Shown here one piece after another: positions 14,316-27,600 of a DNA stretch of 44,681 nt. The notes under the pieces were generated by a model, which was not told where the DNA came from, searched no databases, and saw only the letters and a program-made list of their open reading frames with translations. The stretch covers positions 1 through 44,681 of the forward strand of contig NW_004086026.1 in the NCBI RefSeq assembly GCF_000220395.1, written 5' to 3'. The first letter of the stretch is position 1, and each line of letters opens with the position of its first letter. This DNA is from Ichthyophthirius multifiliis. Its lineage: Eukaryota; Ciliophora; Oligohymenophorea; Hymenostomatida. Position numbers and translations under genes: made by a program.

Positions 14316-15353
14316 ATTATTATTATCATCAATATTATTTTTTATTTTATTATTTTCTTTTTTAATTTTTGTTTATATATTATTTGTATTTATATAATTA
14401 TTTTCATTATTTTCTTAATTTTTAATAAACATATTATTATCATTTAAATTTTTTATTTTTCTTAATCATAATTTTCTAAATTATTATTATTTTCTGTAAT
14501 TACTTTATGACTAAATATTTCTTCCCATGAAATTCTATCTTATTCTTCAAATTTTAACATTTAAATAATTAATTATTTAGTCTAATCACTCACATAAGGT
14601 TCATTAGGAAATGAAAAAATTTATTTTTAAGCTTTTTATTCTATATTTCTTATTAAACTATCATAATCTCTTGCTATAAAAGGATAATTTCCATAGAGCA
14701 TTTTATAAAGTACGCACCCAGAACTCCATACATCGCACTTAGAACTATATTTTTATTTTTTTAAAAGCTAAGGACTTGCAAATATTGGTGTACATTTTAT
14801 AGAAAATCTTTAAATTGAATTCATTTCTCCATCAATAAATCTTCCAAAACCAAAATCTCCAATTTTAATTTTTCCTTGCTTTAATATACATATAAAATAT
14901 ATATATATTAATACCATTATGTAACATTAAATTTTCTGGTTTTAAATCTCTGTGAATAATTTTATTTTTATATAAATATTTATAACCTTCAACTATTTAT
15001 CGAAAATATATTAAAGCTTATTCCTCATTTATTCTTCTATTTGAAAGTTTTTCTATATATGAGGCTAAATCTCCTCCATCGCAAAAATCTAAAAACAAAT
15101 ATAAATTATTTGTTGATTAAGAAATTTCATGTAAACATATTATATTTTCATGCTTTAATTTTTTTAATACTTCTATTTCTTTGCGAATCATTTCTGCATT
15201 TGTATTGGAACCGTTAAATATATTTTGGCCAATTACTTTTACAGCAAATTTTTAATCTTAGTTGTTTTAATTGTAGGCAACGTATACTTTACCATATTAA
15301 CCTTAACCTAATATTTTGTCCAAGTGAATTATATAGTCTCCTATTAATTTCAT
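12363..15353 (-). CDS. ULK/ATG1-like serine/threonine protein kinase with Asn-rich tail
   Basis: ATG at 15353. The kinase domain fills the first ~260 residues: Gly-rich loop GQGQYGKV (16-23), ATP-binding Lys39, helix-C Glu59, catalytic loop HRDLKPEN (134-141, Asp136) and DFG (153-155). A 40-base intron sits after residue 146 and rejoins exactly in frame. The activation segment ends SPQLL, with Gln where most kinases have Glu; Gln here is common in ciliate ULK-type kinases. A long, low-complexity tail rich in Asn, Asp, Thr and Ile follows (about 14500-13200), including poly-Asn runs. A helical C-terminal region (13080-12363) ends KKDLI before TGA. Total length minus the intron is 3n-1, consistent with one missing base near 14449-14454. 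Known family roles are autophagy initiation and cilium-related signalling; which applies here is unknown. Confidence 0.85.
13291..13345. repeat. (ATT)n trinucleotide repeat in kinase tail
   Basis: A perfect ATT/TTA run. On the minus strand it reads AAT in the kinase frame and encodes polyasparagine. A second similar run lies near 14247-14312. Confidence 0.85.
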
Positions 15354-15522
15354 AAAAAATTTTTAATATATATATATAAAAAAGATAAAATATAATTATA
15401 TAGATTTATTTATAAAATAATTTTATATAATTAAATATAAATATATATATATATATATAAATTTATAATAAGCAAACTTTATTTTTATATTAGAAATATT
15501 TAATTATTTAATAACAAATTAT

Positions 15523-16130
15523 TCAATTAATAATATTTATTATAAAAAAACACTTTTTTCTTATAGATAATTTATTTTAAATTTTATTATCCGATATTAT
15601 TTTTTTTATTATTTAAATATATATAACTATTAATTTTTAATCCTCTAATTTTATAATTTTTTAGTTTTAAATATTATGGTTACCTTAAGTTTATTATTTT
15701 TTATTTACTAATTTATTTAAATGTTGAAATAAAAACTTAAATGTTTATATTTTTTGATTTACTTCTATTAAAGTTTTAAATATTAATTTTTTATGTATAT
15801 CTTGTTATATATTTATTAATTTATGAATTTTTTTTTGTAAATTATTAATTTTTTTATTTTTCATATTAGTTTAAAATGTTTATTTGTCTTATTTAAAATT
15901 ATAAGTTTGTTTTCTTATTAAATGTTAGAATATCTAACGTTTTTATTTTAATATTGATTAAATTTAATTTTATTATTTTTTATTTTTTAAAAATAATTTA
16001 ATTTTTGATACTCTTTGTAAAATTTTTCATTAATCATTATGAGTTATATTTTTTTTTGTCGTTTTGAATTTGAAAATTATTAATAAATAATTAAATTACC
16101 AAAAATATTAAAAATAAGGAATAATTTCAT
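15523..16130 (-). CDS. Small basic coiled-coil protein
   Basis: Candidate gene upstream of the kinase on the same strand. ATG at 16130 and TGA at 15523-15525 enclose 608 bases, which is 3n-1. One extra base in the A4 run at 15873-15876 joins two halves that otherwise break at a TGA (15861-15863), giving about 202 residues. An alternative start lies inside, at MINEKFYKEYQKL. The N-terminal 16 residues (MKLFLIFNIFGNLIIY) are hydrophobic and could be a signal sequence if the outer ATG is used. The rest is Lys/Gln/Ile-rich and helical (INNLQKKIHKLINIQQ). No family is recognised. Open frames are cheap at this base composition, so the call is moderate to low. Confidence 0.4.
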
Positions 16131-18575
16131 TTTATAAATTTAAAGAATGTTAATTATTTTTTATAATAAATAAAAAATGCTAATATAATAAATAATATCT
16201 TTATGTTTTTCATTTAAATAGTAAAAATAGTTAATTTTTTTTATTTATTAAAGTAAATGTAAAGTTTTTTATATTATATATAAAATATATATATATAGAT
16301 ATTAATATATATATATATATATATAATAATTATTATTTTTTTTTAATAATTTTTTTATTTTATTATATTATATTAATCATATTCATTTATTTTAATATTA
16401 ATAATTTTCAAATCCTTTTAATATATATATATTTATTAATTATATATTATGTTTGTTGTTTAATTTTACATAGTTTATTATTATTTTTATTATATATAAT
16501 TATTTTATTTTCTTTATTCTTTTTAATTATTTATAATTTTAATATTTATTTTAAATTATAAACTTTTAAATATTATAATATTACATTTTTTAATATAATA
16601 TATTAATATATTAACATTATATTTTAATAATAAATTTCTACTATAGATATAGAAATTATAAATTCATATTTTTTTATTATTTATTTTCTTTAAAAAAAAA
16701 CATTTAAATAATTTCTTTATATTTATTTTTGGTATTTTTCAATAAATTTTTTTAATAAAACTATTTTATTTTTTTAACTTTTTTTGAAAATTTATAAATG
16801 ATTTAAATTTATTTTTTTATTTTATTTTTAAAAAAAATTATTTATCAGAAAAAAAATATTAAGTTTTTTTATTCTTATTAAAATTCGATTGAAAATTTAT
16901 AAATACATTAATTTTTTAAAAAATTTTGATATATGCTATTTAATATTAATATTTATAATTTTTTTAAAATTTAAAGCTTATTAATAATTTTTATGCTTAT
17001 ATGTAATTAATAAAATAAAATATAATTTAAGAATAATATATATTTTAAATAGTAATTTTTTAAATTATTTTTATACGAATTTTTAATGCATATTTGTGAT
17101 TACATTTTATTAAAAAAATAATAATAATTTATTTTATAATTATATAATTAATATTATAGTTATATTTTTTTTAAAAAAAATTATTATACAGTTTTTCACT
17201 TATTAATTTTAAAATATAAGATAAAATAAAAAAAATTCATATAATCAATTAATATTTTTTAAAAAAATTTTAATTAGAAATAAATTATTATTATAAATAA
17301 CATATAATGTAATTTAAGATTATATCATTAATTAATAAACATAAATTTTAATTATATACATATATATATAATTAAAAAAATAAATATATTTATTTATATT
17401 TTTTTTTATTATATTTATCCTTTTCTAATTAAATGAATATATCTGGCTTATTTTATAAAAATAATATATTAAATTTCTATAGATTAGAATAGCAAAATTA
17501 GATTATTTGTAAATAAATAAAAATTTATAAAACATATCTAAAAAAATTGTGAAATAATATTAATTTAAGTATTAATGATTTTATTTACATACAGTTAAAA
17601 TTAGTCCATTAAATAAATTTTAAAAAATTGAAATTTGTGCTATTTGTGAAATTTATGATTTATATATAATTAATTCTTATAAAATATATAAAATTAAAAA
17701 TTATAAATAAATTAGTATAAAATATAATGATATTTAGGAAAAGTTGATTATTTATATATTATATAATATATTATTTTATATCTAACAAATTAGTAATTAA
17801 TTAATGATTAATAAGGTTATATAAATATAAAGGAACAAATAATTTGTTATCTGTAAATTAATAACAAAAATTATATTAGTCTATATATTGATTGAATTAT
17901 ATTTTTAAAAATTTTATTTTTAAATACAAAATTTAATTACAATTATTTTTAAAATTATTTTAGATTTTTTTTAAATTTTGATAAATTTTTTTATTATTTT
18001 AGGTTTTAATAATTTAATTAAACACATTTATTTTCTCTATTATTGAAAAATATATATTATAATAATGATATTTGTTTAAATTATATTAATTTATTAAATA
18101 TAAGTATATTTATTTAAATATATATATAAAATATTAATTATATTATTTTTATAATAATAAAAACGTATTTAATTTTTTTCAATATATATGAAAAAATATA
18201 AATGATAAATTAATTTTTTTTTATATATTTATAAGAATGTAATTTATTTTTTATTTCTTTTAGAATTGTATAATTATATAAAATTTTCGATATAATAGTG
18301 TTTTAAACTAATATTTCTAATATTTTAAAATATTATTTATTAATATTAATAATAATATATTAATTTTTGATAAAAAAAAAACATATATATTTATTTTAAT
18401 GTTTTAATCTTTTTTTTTAAACATATAAAAATTTAAATTTTTTTTTTTAAATAAAAATATATATTATTTTAAACCTGTGTAAAATAAATATATTAAAATA
18501 ATCTTAACATAATTTAAAATATAATTGCAATAAAATATTTGTTATTTAAATTAAAAATAAATTAAATAAAAAAAA
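16131..18575. other. Gene-poor AT-rich stretch with one doubtful coding remnant
   Basis: About 2.4 kb of mainly A/T with TA repeats (for example 16300-16325). Within it a plus-strand frame from about 17580 to 18045 stays open without TGA and includes a Cys-pair segment IEICAICEIYDLY. An upstream ATG at 17433 starts a short frame that could belong to it after splicing or a base correction. Composition fades into plain AT toward the end. It may be a decayed gene or chance. Nothing else is recognisable. Confidence 0.3.
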
Positions 18576-19802
18576 ATGAAACAAGAATAATAACTATTAT
18601 AATCATAAAATGACACTCTTTCTTAAAATCCTAATAAGATATATCCTATTAAGTAAGTATCTATAAATTAGATAGAAAATTATAGTGATTAGAAGTAAGA
18701 ATTCGAAGAAACAGTTAATAATTAAAATGAAAAACAAAAAGTTTGTAAATATCAAATTGTATAAAATAATATTAATATTAATAATTTTAATTATATTTTT
18801 ATAAAAACTTGCTTGAAAGATAAAAATGTTAAAAAAGAATTTATAAACAACTACGAATAGACTACTAATTTTATAAAAAAATATGATTAAATCAATATAT
18901 TTAATTTATAATAATATCTATTAAATAAATAGCAAAGTTTCAGTAATTTTATTAATTCCAGTTTTTCTCAAGAACACTTAAATTAGAAATAATAATATTA
19001 AGTATAATTTGATAAAAAACTAAATTATAAGAACAAATAAATTTTGTTTAATAATTTAAAAAAAATCTTCTATTTATATATAAATGGAGATTATAAAGCT
19101 TTAAATGATGATGATATATTATAGTAAGAATGGGATTAAATAATAAAATAAAGGTTTGTAAGTTATAAATTTAGAACAAAAAATATAGATTTTGATAATT
19201 TTTATGACTATTAATAACCACTCACAGGTTTTAATGACTAATTTTAATTAGAGAACTAAATATCATAATATAACGAATAAAGGAATACTTCAGATAAAAA
19301 GAAAAACTATAATAAATCTAAATATGTCTTATTATTCTTTATTAAACTTTTAAGTAAAGAGAATTTAGATTATTTTGAAGTTCCTTTTGCTTATGATAAA
19401 ATAGTTATATAAATAATTTAAAGGATATAGGAAATGAGTAAAAAGAATGAATTTAGTCAAACTCTTGGATTAAATAATAATCATTTAAAATGTCTTTTTT
19501 TAAAATTAAATGTAAGAAATATTAATTATATTGAATAGAATAAAGATTTAAAAAATCTATATTAATAAGTATTTGATGTCGAGAATTTTAATAATTAATA
19601 TGATGTTATTAGAATTAATATTGTTAAAGACTTAATAATATAAATAATTTTACTTTAAATTAATATTATTGATTCTTAGATATTACCTTTTGTTTATATT
19701 AATTAATTATCAGATATTTATGAATCTAAAATTCTATACTTTTAAAAAGTTTGTAATTTAATAAAAAAATATTAAGAAGGATGGCTTATTGCAAATATTT
19801 GA
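18576..19802 (+). CDS. Unrecognised intronless protein, 408 residues
   Basis: A clean single exon: ATG at 18576, TGA at 19800-19802, 1,227 bases, exactly 409 codons with no correction. Many internal TAA and TAG codons are read as Gln, which makes this one of the best demonstrations of the code in the window. The N-terminal ~60 residues are Gln/Asn/Ser-rich and disordered. The remainder is a soluble-looking mix with conserved-type hydrophobic blocks (KYVLLFFIKLLSKENLDYFE, YEGWLIANI-like end). There is no signal peptide, membrane segment, zinc-binding cluster or nucleotide-binding motif. I do not recognise the family. It lies isolated between two long gene-poor stretches. Confidence 0.7.
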
Positions 19803-21380
19803 TTTTATTGTTTAATTTTTAGTATAATTTAATATTAATTAAATTAACAATATATATCCAATTATAATTTCAAAGCTTTCTATAAACATATAATATATAT
19901 TATAATTTATTATTAATATCCTTTTTTAAAAAAATATATATATATTTTTATTTTAATAATAGGTAATTTTTTTTTAATTATTATATAATAATTATAAAAT
20001 AAATGTATTATTTTTATCCCATTTTAATAAAGTATTTTAATATATTTTTTAAATTTAAAATAAATATTTTTTTTAATAAATTTTTTTATAAATTATTTTT
20101 ATTTTAATAAAATTTTAATAAAATAATGTTAATCATTAAAATATATATATATAGGTGATTATAAACTCAATACTAAATATTTTATAGTTTTATTTTTATA
20201 ATTTCATATTTTATTATATTATTTATATCATTATAGAGATTTTAAAGTAAATAATTTAAAAATTAATTTTATAAATAAAAAACAAAAAGAGATAAATAAA
20301 TAAAACAAAAATTATCTCTATTTAATAAAAAATTGTTTTTAATAATGAATATTAATCTATTTTAAATATAAATCTATATATATAAATTAGTAAAAAAAAT
20401 AAGTATATAAAAAAGATAAAATTAACTGAAATAAATAAAATAAAATATTTATAGTAACTATATAAATAAAAAAAAATTAAAAAGTTAATAATCCTATTTT
20501 ATAAGTAAAATTGTATAAATTACTTTAAAACATTTTCAATGTTAAATATTTATTTAATTTATAAATTATAAAAAAACTAAAAAAGTTATTATGACTTTTA
20601 AAAGAAAAATATTTAATATAAAATAATTTATTTTTTTAATAAAATAAGAGAGAAATAAATAATTATACACAGATATATATAATAAACTTTTATATTATTT
20701 TTAAATATTAGATCTGTATTTTTAAGACATTATTTTATAGGTTATCAATAAAATATAAATATTATAATAAATAAATTATAATAAAAGTAAAATATAAAAA
20801 TTAAAATTTTTTTTTATAATTATGAATATATAATGAAAAATTTTTATATATATATATTATATAAATATATATATATTTAAATATATTTAAATATATATTT
20901 ATACATTTTATTTATAATGATATATTTTTTTATATATATATTTTTTTTTATTATTTTTAATGATAGTAATAATATTATATGAATTTATTTTAATATTTTT
21001 ATATAAAAGATATTAAATATATTTTAATTATATATCTTTAAATTTGATATATTTTTATTTTTATTTTTTAAATTTTTTTATATTTAATTTAATCTTGAAA
21101 AAATCAATAAATTAAAAATATACAATTTTATTTAATTTTTTTTTTTAAATATTTATGATTTCATAATTAATTTAATATAAGATTTTTTAAATATATAATT
21201 TTTTAAATTTATATATTATAAATAAAAAAATATATTTGTTCATAAATAAATATTTATATAATATTTTGTAAATTAAAAATTATTATTTTTATTAATTTTT
21301 TAATTTTGTTTAAATTTTATAAATTATATATAAATCAGTTTCATATTTATTATTATCAAAAAAAAATTATAATATAAATA
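19803..21380. other. AT-only intergenic stretch
   Basis: About 1.6 kb with almost no G or C, homopolymer runs and scattered TA repeats. I see no coding signal, RNA gene or regulatory motif. It separates two plus-strand genes. Confidence 0.6.
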
Positions 21381-22187
21381 ATGTTCTAAACAAATCAAAA
21401 TAAAAATTATATAAATATTTCTTCACAATAAAATTAATAAGTTGATTATAATTAAGATTAATATAACGATGATAATAATTATAATATTAATTACGATTTA
21501 TGTTTAGCTTTTTTATTAGCATCAATAATTAATAAGGAATAAGAAGTATATTTATATATATATATATGTATTTAATAAAATGATATATACTATCTCATAA
21601 ATAGATTGAACATTATAGATAATTATTATGCGAAAATAATTAATTTGAATGTTCTGAAGCTTTTAAATGTTTAGATACTCATAGACATGGTTATTTAACC
21701 TCTAATGATTTAAAAATATTTTTAGCGTAAAAAAATATAATATTATTCAGTTTTATTTTTAATACAAAAAAAAATTAGAAAAAATCATGTAATGATTAGA
21801 GATAAAGAAGTTGAATTTTTAATTTATAATTATTCATAAAATCATTAATATATAACTTTTAAAGAGTATTATAAATATAATTTAATTTTATTTTTAATTA
21901 AAAATAAAAAATAAGATTTTTAAAAATTGTATTACCTCATTAGAGCCAAATATTAAAAGAATAATGTTTAGCAAGGCATAAGTTTTATTGTTCTAATTAA
22001 AAGCCATAATTACCATTTTATTTAGAAGAATAATTATCAAAAATCTTTGAATTAGAAATAAATTATATTCGAGAAACAGAATCTTAAAAAATGGATTTAA
22101 TGAATAATTTTGGATGGAATTTTAGAGAAAGTTTTCGCAGAATAGCTAGACCGAATTAAGATTATATAGATTCTTAAGCGTATAAAG

Positions 22188-22232
<45 letters not shown>

Positions 22233-23015
22233 TATTATTTAACATATATATATTATATTTAATTTAACTATATCTAGTTTTTATGCTTTTATGATTTAGA
22301 ATTAATATACTGATTTTAATGAATAAAGTTTTAAATATTTACTTATTAGATTTAATAAAGATAGAAATAATGTTTTGACAATGGATGAGTTTTGTTCGTG
22401 TGTATTTCCAAGCGATTTTTTATATGAAAATAATAAATAGGCTTAATTATCGCATTTTTAGAAATATGTAAAAGGAAGTTTTTAAGAATTCAATTAGTTT
22501 ATTTAAAAAAAGAATTAGGTTTATAGGAAAATACGTAAAGTAAGAATAATTTCTTATAAGAAAATTAAAAATTTGAAAATAATGTTGACAGGTATTAGTT
22601 TTAATAAAATTAAAAAGGATTAAAAAACCCAAGAAAATTTTTAAAAACACATATGTTTTATGAAAATAATAATATAATGGCGAATACTATTAAAGATAAT
22701 GATTATTATTAAAATAATGAAAGTAATATAATTGGAGATTTTCCAATTTTGGATAAGTTTTTAATGAATACTAGAGTTTAGAAAGTAAATAATATTTATT
22801 AAAATAGAAATTAGGGATAACCGTTAATTCTGGAATATGAAAATATTATTCAAAAATAAGAAGATGTTAAATAAAATAATAATTATATAAATGGTGAAAA
22901 TATTAATGAGAGTAAAACTTAAAATAGCTTTTATTAAAAACAAATGTAAATTTTAAAAATAAATAAATTGGAATTAATGCTTCAGCTTTAAAATTTGAAA
23001 ATTAAAGTTTCATGA
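21381..23015 (+). CDS. EF-hand family protein
   Basis: ATG at 21381; introns at 21546-21604, about 21729-21779, about 21862-21911, and a TA-rich one near 22188-22277. All splice in frame. The protein has two EF-hand-like pairs. The first includes FKCLDTHRHGYLTSNDLKIF, where the loop starts with Asp but positions are degenerate. The second includes RFNKDRNNVLTMDEFCSCV, with a good loop ending in Glu. A linker contains a motif of Trp and Arg residues (FGWNFRESFRRIARP). The C-terminal third is Asn/Gln-rich. Frame breaks at the T5 run 22455-22459; one extra T restores reading to TGA at 23013-23015. Such proteins bind calcium in ciliates, but this one's partner is unknown. It converges with the bromodomain gene about 100 bases downstream. 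Confidence 0.7.
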
Positions 23016-23116
23016 AAAATTGATTTAATAGATATATATATAAATAAATATATATATATATATATATATATTTATACATATACTATTTATATTATTTTAT
23101 ATATAAATTTTAATTT

Positions 23117-24295
23117 TCATTCTTATATTTTACCTTCTTCTTTTTCTTATTTTTCCTCTATTTCTTTTTCATCATCTTCTTCTTCATCATCTTCTTCTTC
23201 GTTTATTTCAGAGTCCGATTCTTCCTCGTTTATGCATTTAAATGTGTTAGTTTAGTTTAATATGTTTTAGATTAAGTTATATGTATATTCAGATATCAAA
23301 TGAAAGTCTATATATTTAACTTCATTTTAATCCTAATATATATTATTAAATTATTTTCTGTAATATTTTTTAAAAAAAAATAAAATATAATAAAATATAT
23401 TTTTTTTGTTAATCTCTATGTTTCATGTAATAAATAAAAAAACTTATAATTAATAAAAATATATTATTATTTAATATAAATTATAAAAAAATACTTTTGT
23501 AACTATTTAAGGTTAGAAATGCTAAATTAAATCAATTATCTTATTTTTTTTTATTTTTTTTATTTTTTATTATTTTTTTTAGTGTACTTTTTTTTATTAA
23601 TTTGTAGCCATTTTTTTCTACTTATTTAGTAGTTTATATTAACTATTCTAGTTTTATTTTATCATTTGCAAATTTTAGAAAAGGAATATGTTCTATGGAT
23701 ATATTTTCGTGTTTTTTATGGAATTTGTTGTTTTTTTTTACAAAATCTTTTTTTATTTTATTTTGTGTATTTTATTAAATAATAAAATCATCTTTATTTA
23801 TAAATTAGGCATTTCTTTTTTCCCTATAATTAGATAATATATATATATATAATTAAATTATATTGTATTATGTATTTATTTACATAATTTATGGAAAATT
23901 TTCTAAAAGTAAATCATGATATATATTTTCTAATTTTACAGCAATTAAATATATAGGCTTTTTTTATTGTTATATTTAAAATAGAAATAAAGAAATAATA
24001 AAAATACTGAATTTTGCTCATTATATAGTTTACAATTATCCCATACTAATTATATATCATCAATTATTTCTTCTAAATATCCATATATATTTTTTATTAT
24101 GTTTCTTCTAACAGTATTTAAATCCATTGGCTTTTTTACTATTTATCGGTAATCATCTAAACCTAAAGCTTTATAATAAACTGGCTTTCTAAACTCAACA
24201 GAATCTTAATGGGCTATTAATTAGTCTAATATTCGAATTATTTATTCTCGGCTTTATTTCATTAATTTTGTTTTAGATATTTCTATTAATTTCAT
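23117..24295 (-). CDS. Bromodomain protein with acidic C-terminus
   Basis: ATG at 24295. Introns at 23958-24007 and 23824-23883 fit in frame or nearly so. The first ~110 residues are a bromodomain: helix Z, then the ZA loop FRKPVYYKALGLDDY, then IVKKPMDL, helix B and WDNCKLYNEQNS, where Asn92 is the acetyl-lysine-binding residue. A Lys-rich linker follows. A final block (about 23340-23117) encodes a strongly acidic tail, ESDSEINEEEDDEEE, before TGA. How the last exon is spliced is unclear: the linker frame reaches a TGA near 23540 and a further intron or base correction is needed to reach the acidic block. Bromodomains read acetylated histones in the nucleus. Short single-bromodomain proteins of this type are known in ciliates. 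Confidence 0.8.
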
Positions 24296-24398
24296 TTAAT
24301 TTTTTTTTTTTTTTTAATAGAAAATTAATATTTATTTAATTAAAAAAAATCTTATTAAATGTTTTTAATTAATTTAAAATTTTAAGATTATAGTAACT

Positions 24399-24453
<55 letters not shown>

Positions 24454-24664
24454 GTTTTTTTTAATAGGATATTAATTTTATATTATAATTATAATTTTAT
24501 TTTTATAATTTGCTTATTTTTATAAAAAGATTATTTATTTTATTTTTTCCGAATATAATAAAATTAACTTAACTCTAAAAATTTATTAGATTTTTAAGCA
24601 AAAATTTTTAAAATAAAAATGAATATAATTTTTAGCGAATATATATATTTTAAAAATAAAAAAA

Positions 24665-27600
24665 ATGAAAATAGAAAAAAACATAATATATATGTTATTA
24701 ATATTTAAAAGTAAAAAAAATTAAACTATGAAAAATTTATATATATATATAAAATATTTTACTATATATATATATATATTTATATTAATTATATAAAAAA
24801 AAGTAACAATAGAATATACAGAAATATTTGATATAAATTTTATTAATTAATAGTGTTAAACAAACAAATATTTTTCTTGCAAAAACATTTAAAAAAATAC
24901 AATAATTACAGATTGTGATGTATCTTCGACTATAAATAATTTACAATAAGCATTATTAATAGGAGGTTAATTCGGAATTGAATGCTCTTTGTAAATAAAT
25001 AATATATAAGGTAATTAATATTTATAAAATAAAAATATAATATTAATTTAAATTTTATATAGAAATATTATATATATATAAATATAATTTATATATATAA
25101 ATATATATTATATTTAAATATATTGAAATATATAAATTTTTATATTATTATTTATATATAAATATATATATTTTTATATTATCATCCATATATATATATA
25201 TTCATATTTTTTTTTTTTTATTTATAATAGACAATTAAATTTAATTTTTAGTAGTCGAAGCGTCTTATATAGTTCATTAAGATTAAGAATTGGCATTTTC
25301 AATTGAGATAATAAATGGTTAGTTTACTTTTTAGTAAAATAAATGTAAAAATATAGAAGAAAATGAGAAATAGGAAAAATAATATATTTATTTTAGAGGA
25401 AAAAATTATAAATTATTATATACTCAATACTAGATAAATATTTAGCAATTTTCAAAAGATTTAAAAATTTTATTTGCGAATAAATTTAAGACTAATACAG
25501 GCTTTTCCTTGAGTTAAAAAAGTTAATATTATATTGGGATTAAAAGTGTTAAAATATGGGGAAATTGTATCGAAAATTGTCTTTTTTGTAAAAATTAATT
25601 TTCTTGTCTGAACTGTTTTTATGGTTTTAAACTCTTTGAACATGAAAATGTTTTTCTTTGTGAAAAAATTACAGTTTGTCCACCAAAATGTGCTAAATGT
25701 ACAACTTTTGATAATTGTAATTAATGTCGATTAGGCTTTGAATGGGACATCTAATTAAAATAATGTGTATAAATAAGCAATAGATAATGCCAGGGTGATT
25801 AGGTTTTATTTTATTACTCTAAAGAACACCAATAGTGTGAAAATATAACTTTTAGTGTTAAAAATGGGAGGTTTTCGGGAATGAGATAATTCCAATTTAG
25901 TGTACTGAGGGTAGTTTAAAATGTTAAAATGATAAAATTTTACAGGTTTTTGATATTTTTAATTCTAGTCTATCTATTTGTGCATGTAAATTTGAATTTT
26001 GCTAAAAATGCGGTAAGGAAAAGTGTTTATTTTGTGATGAAAATTACTTTTGGAGCGATTTTTTGTAAAAATGTGAACATTAGGAATGTTAAAAAAAAGG
26101 TTATTTTTATAATTAGAAGAATAGAATTTGTTAGAAATGTAAATTAGGATGCTCTAATTGTAAAAATGATTTTTCTTGTGAAGAATGTGATAATTCGTTT
26201 CTTTTTAAATTTGAAAAAAAAACAAATTCAATTAATGAATGGGATGTCTATTGTACTTGTAGTATTGGTTTTTGTAATAATTGTGTCGATTTTGATTTAT
26301 AAAAGAAAGAGTGTCTTTAATGTTAGTAAGGATTACTACTTTAAAGAGGTTAATGTGCTAAATGTTCTATTTAATATTGTGAAGAATGTAATTTAGTAGA
26401 TGATTTAGTATGTATTTAGTGTATTTAAGGGTATAGTATAGATTTAAATAGTAATTTATGTGTTATTTGTGAGGTTTAAAATTGTTTAAATTGTAATTAG
26501 TATGATAAGTAATTATGTAAAATATGTAAAGAAGGATTTTAAGGAAAAAAATGTGAGAAAATAATAAATTTAGATAATATAATTATTAAATAAAACAATA
26601 TTATATAAAATACTAAGGAAAATAACACTAAAAATAATACATAAAATAATGCTGAAAATACTACATAAAATAATGCTGAAAATACTACATAAATTACTGC
26701 GTTAAATACTAAGGAAAATAATGCTGAAAACACTACATAAAATACTAAATAAATTACTGCGTTAAATACTATATAGAATACTGCCTAAAATAACACTCAA
26801 AATAACACTTAAAATATCACTTAAAATACTACAGATAATATTACATAAAATACCACTGAAAATATATCTTAAAAATCCACTTAAAATACCGGTTAAAATA
26901 CTACAGAAAAACAAAAAATACTCCTTTAAATACTGCTTAAAATACAATATAAATAATGGATTGAATACTACACAGAATACTTCCTAAATAACACTTAAAA
27001 TACTGTATAAAACGCAACATAAAATATCACAGAAAATATATATTAAAATATGCTTAAAATACTGTAGAAAACTCTACATAAAATGCTCCTTTAAATACTA
27101 ATTAAATACTTCTTAAAACACTACATAAAATACTATATAAAATACTAAATATAATTCCACTTAAAATAACAATTAAAATATCACTTAAAATACTACATAA
27201 ATAATGCTGAAAATACTACATAAAATAATTCATAAAATACTACAGAAAATACAAAATAAAGTACAAATTAAAATAAACTTAAACTACTACAGAAATACCA
27301 CTTAAAATACTACCTAAAATATAACTTAAAATACCACTTAAAATACTACCTAAAATACTACAGTAAATACCACTTAAATACTACCCAAAATACAACTTAA
27401 AATACTACTCATAATACTAAATAAAATATTACTAATAATACAGAAAATATCACTTAAAATACTAAATAAAATACCATTTAAAATGCCACTTAAAATACTA
27501 ATTAAAATACTACTACTAAATAAGAATGTTTAATATAAAATTGTGTTTAATGCTAATAAAATAAATGTATTAAATGCAATTTAAATTACTTTTTATAAGA

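Noticed and set aside
25580-25760. TGA as cysteine
   Set aside because: The cysteine repeats use TGT and TGC only, and frames end cleanly at TGA.
25929-26396. Plus-strand hydrophobic frames rich in Val and Ile
   Set aside because: Out-of-frame readings of the cysteine repeats; the correct frame gives regularly spaced cysteines.
26539-26947. Two minus-strand hydrophobic frames opposite the 12-bp repeats
   Set aside because: They only reflect the reverse complement of the repeat unit; the plus-strand gene explains the region.
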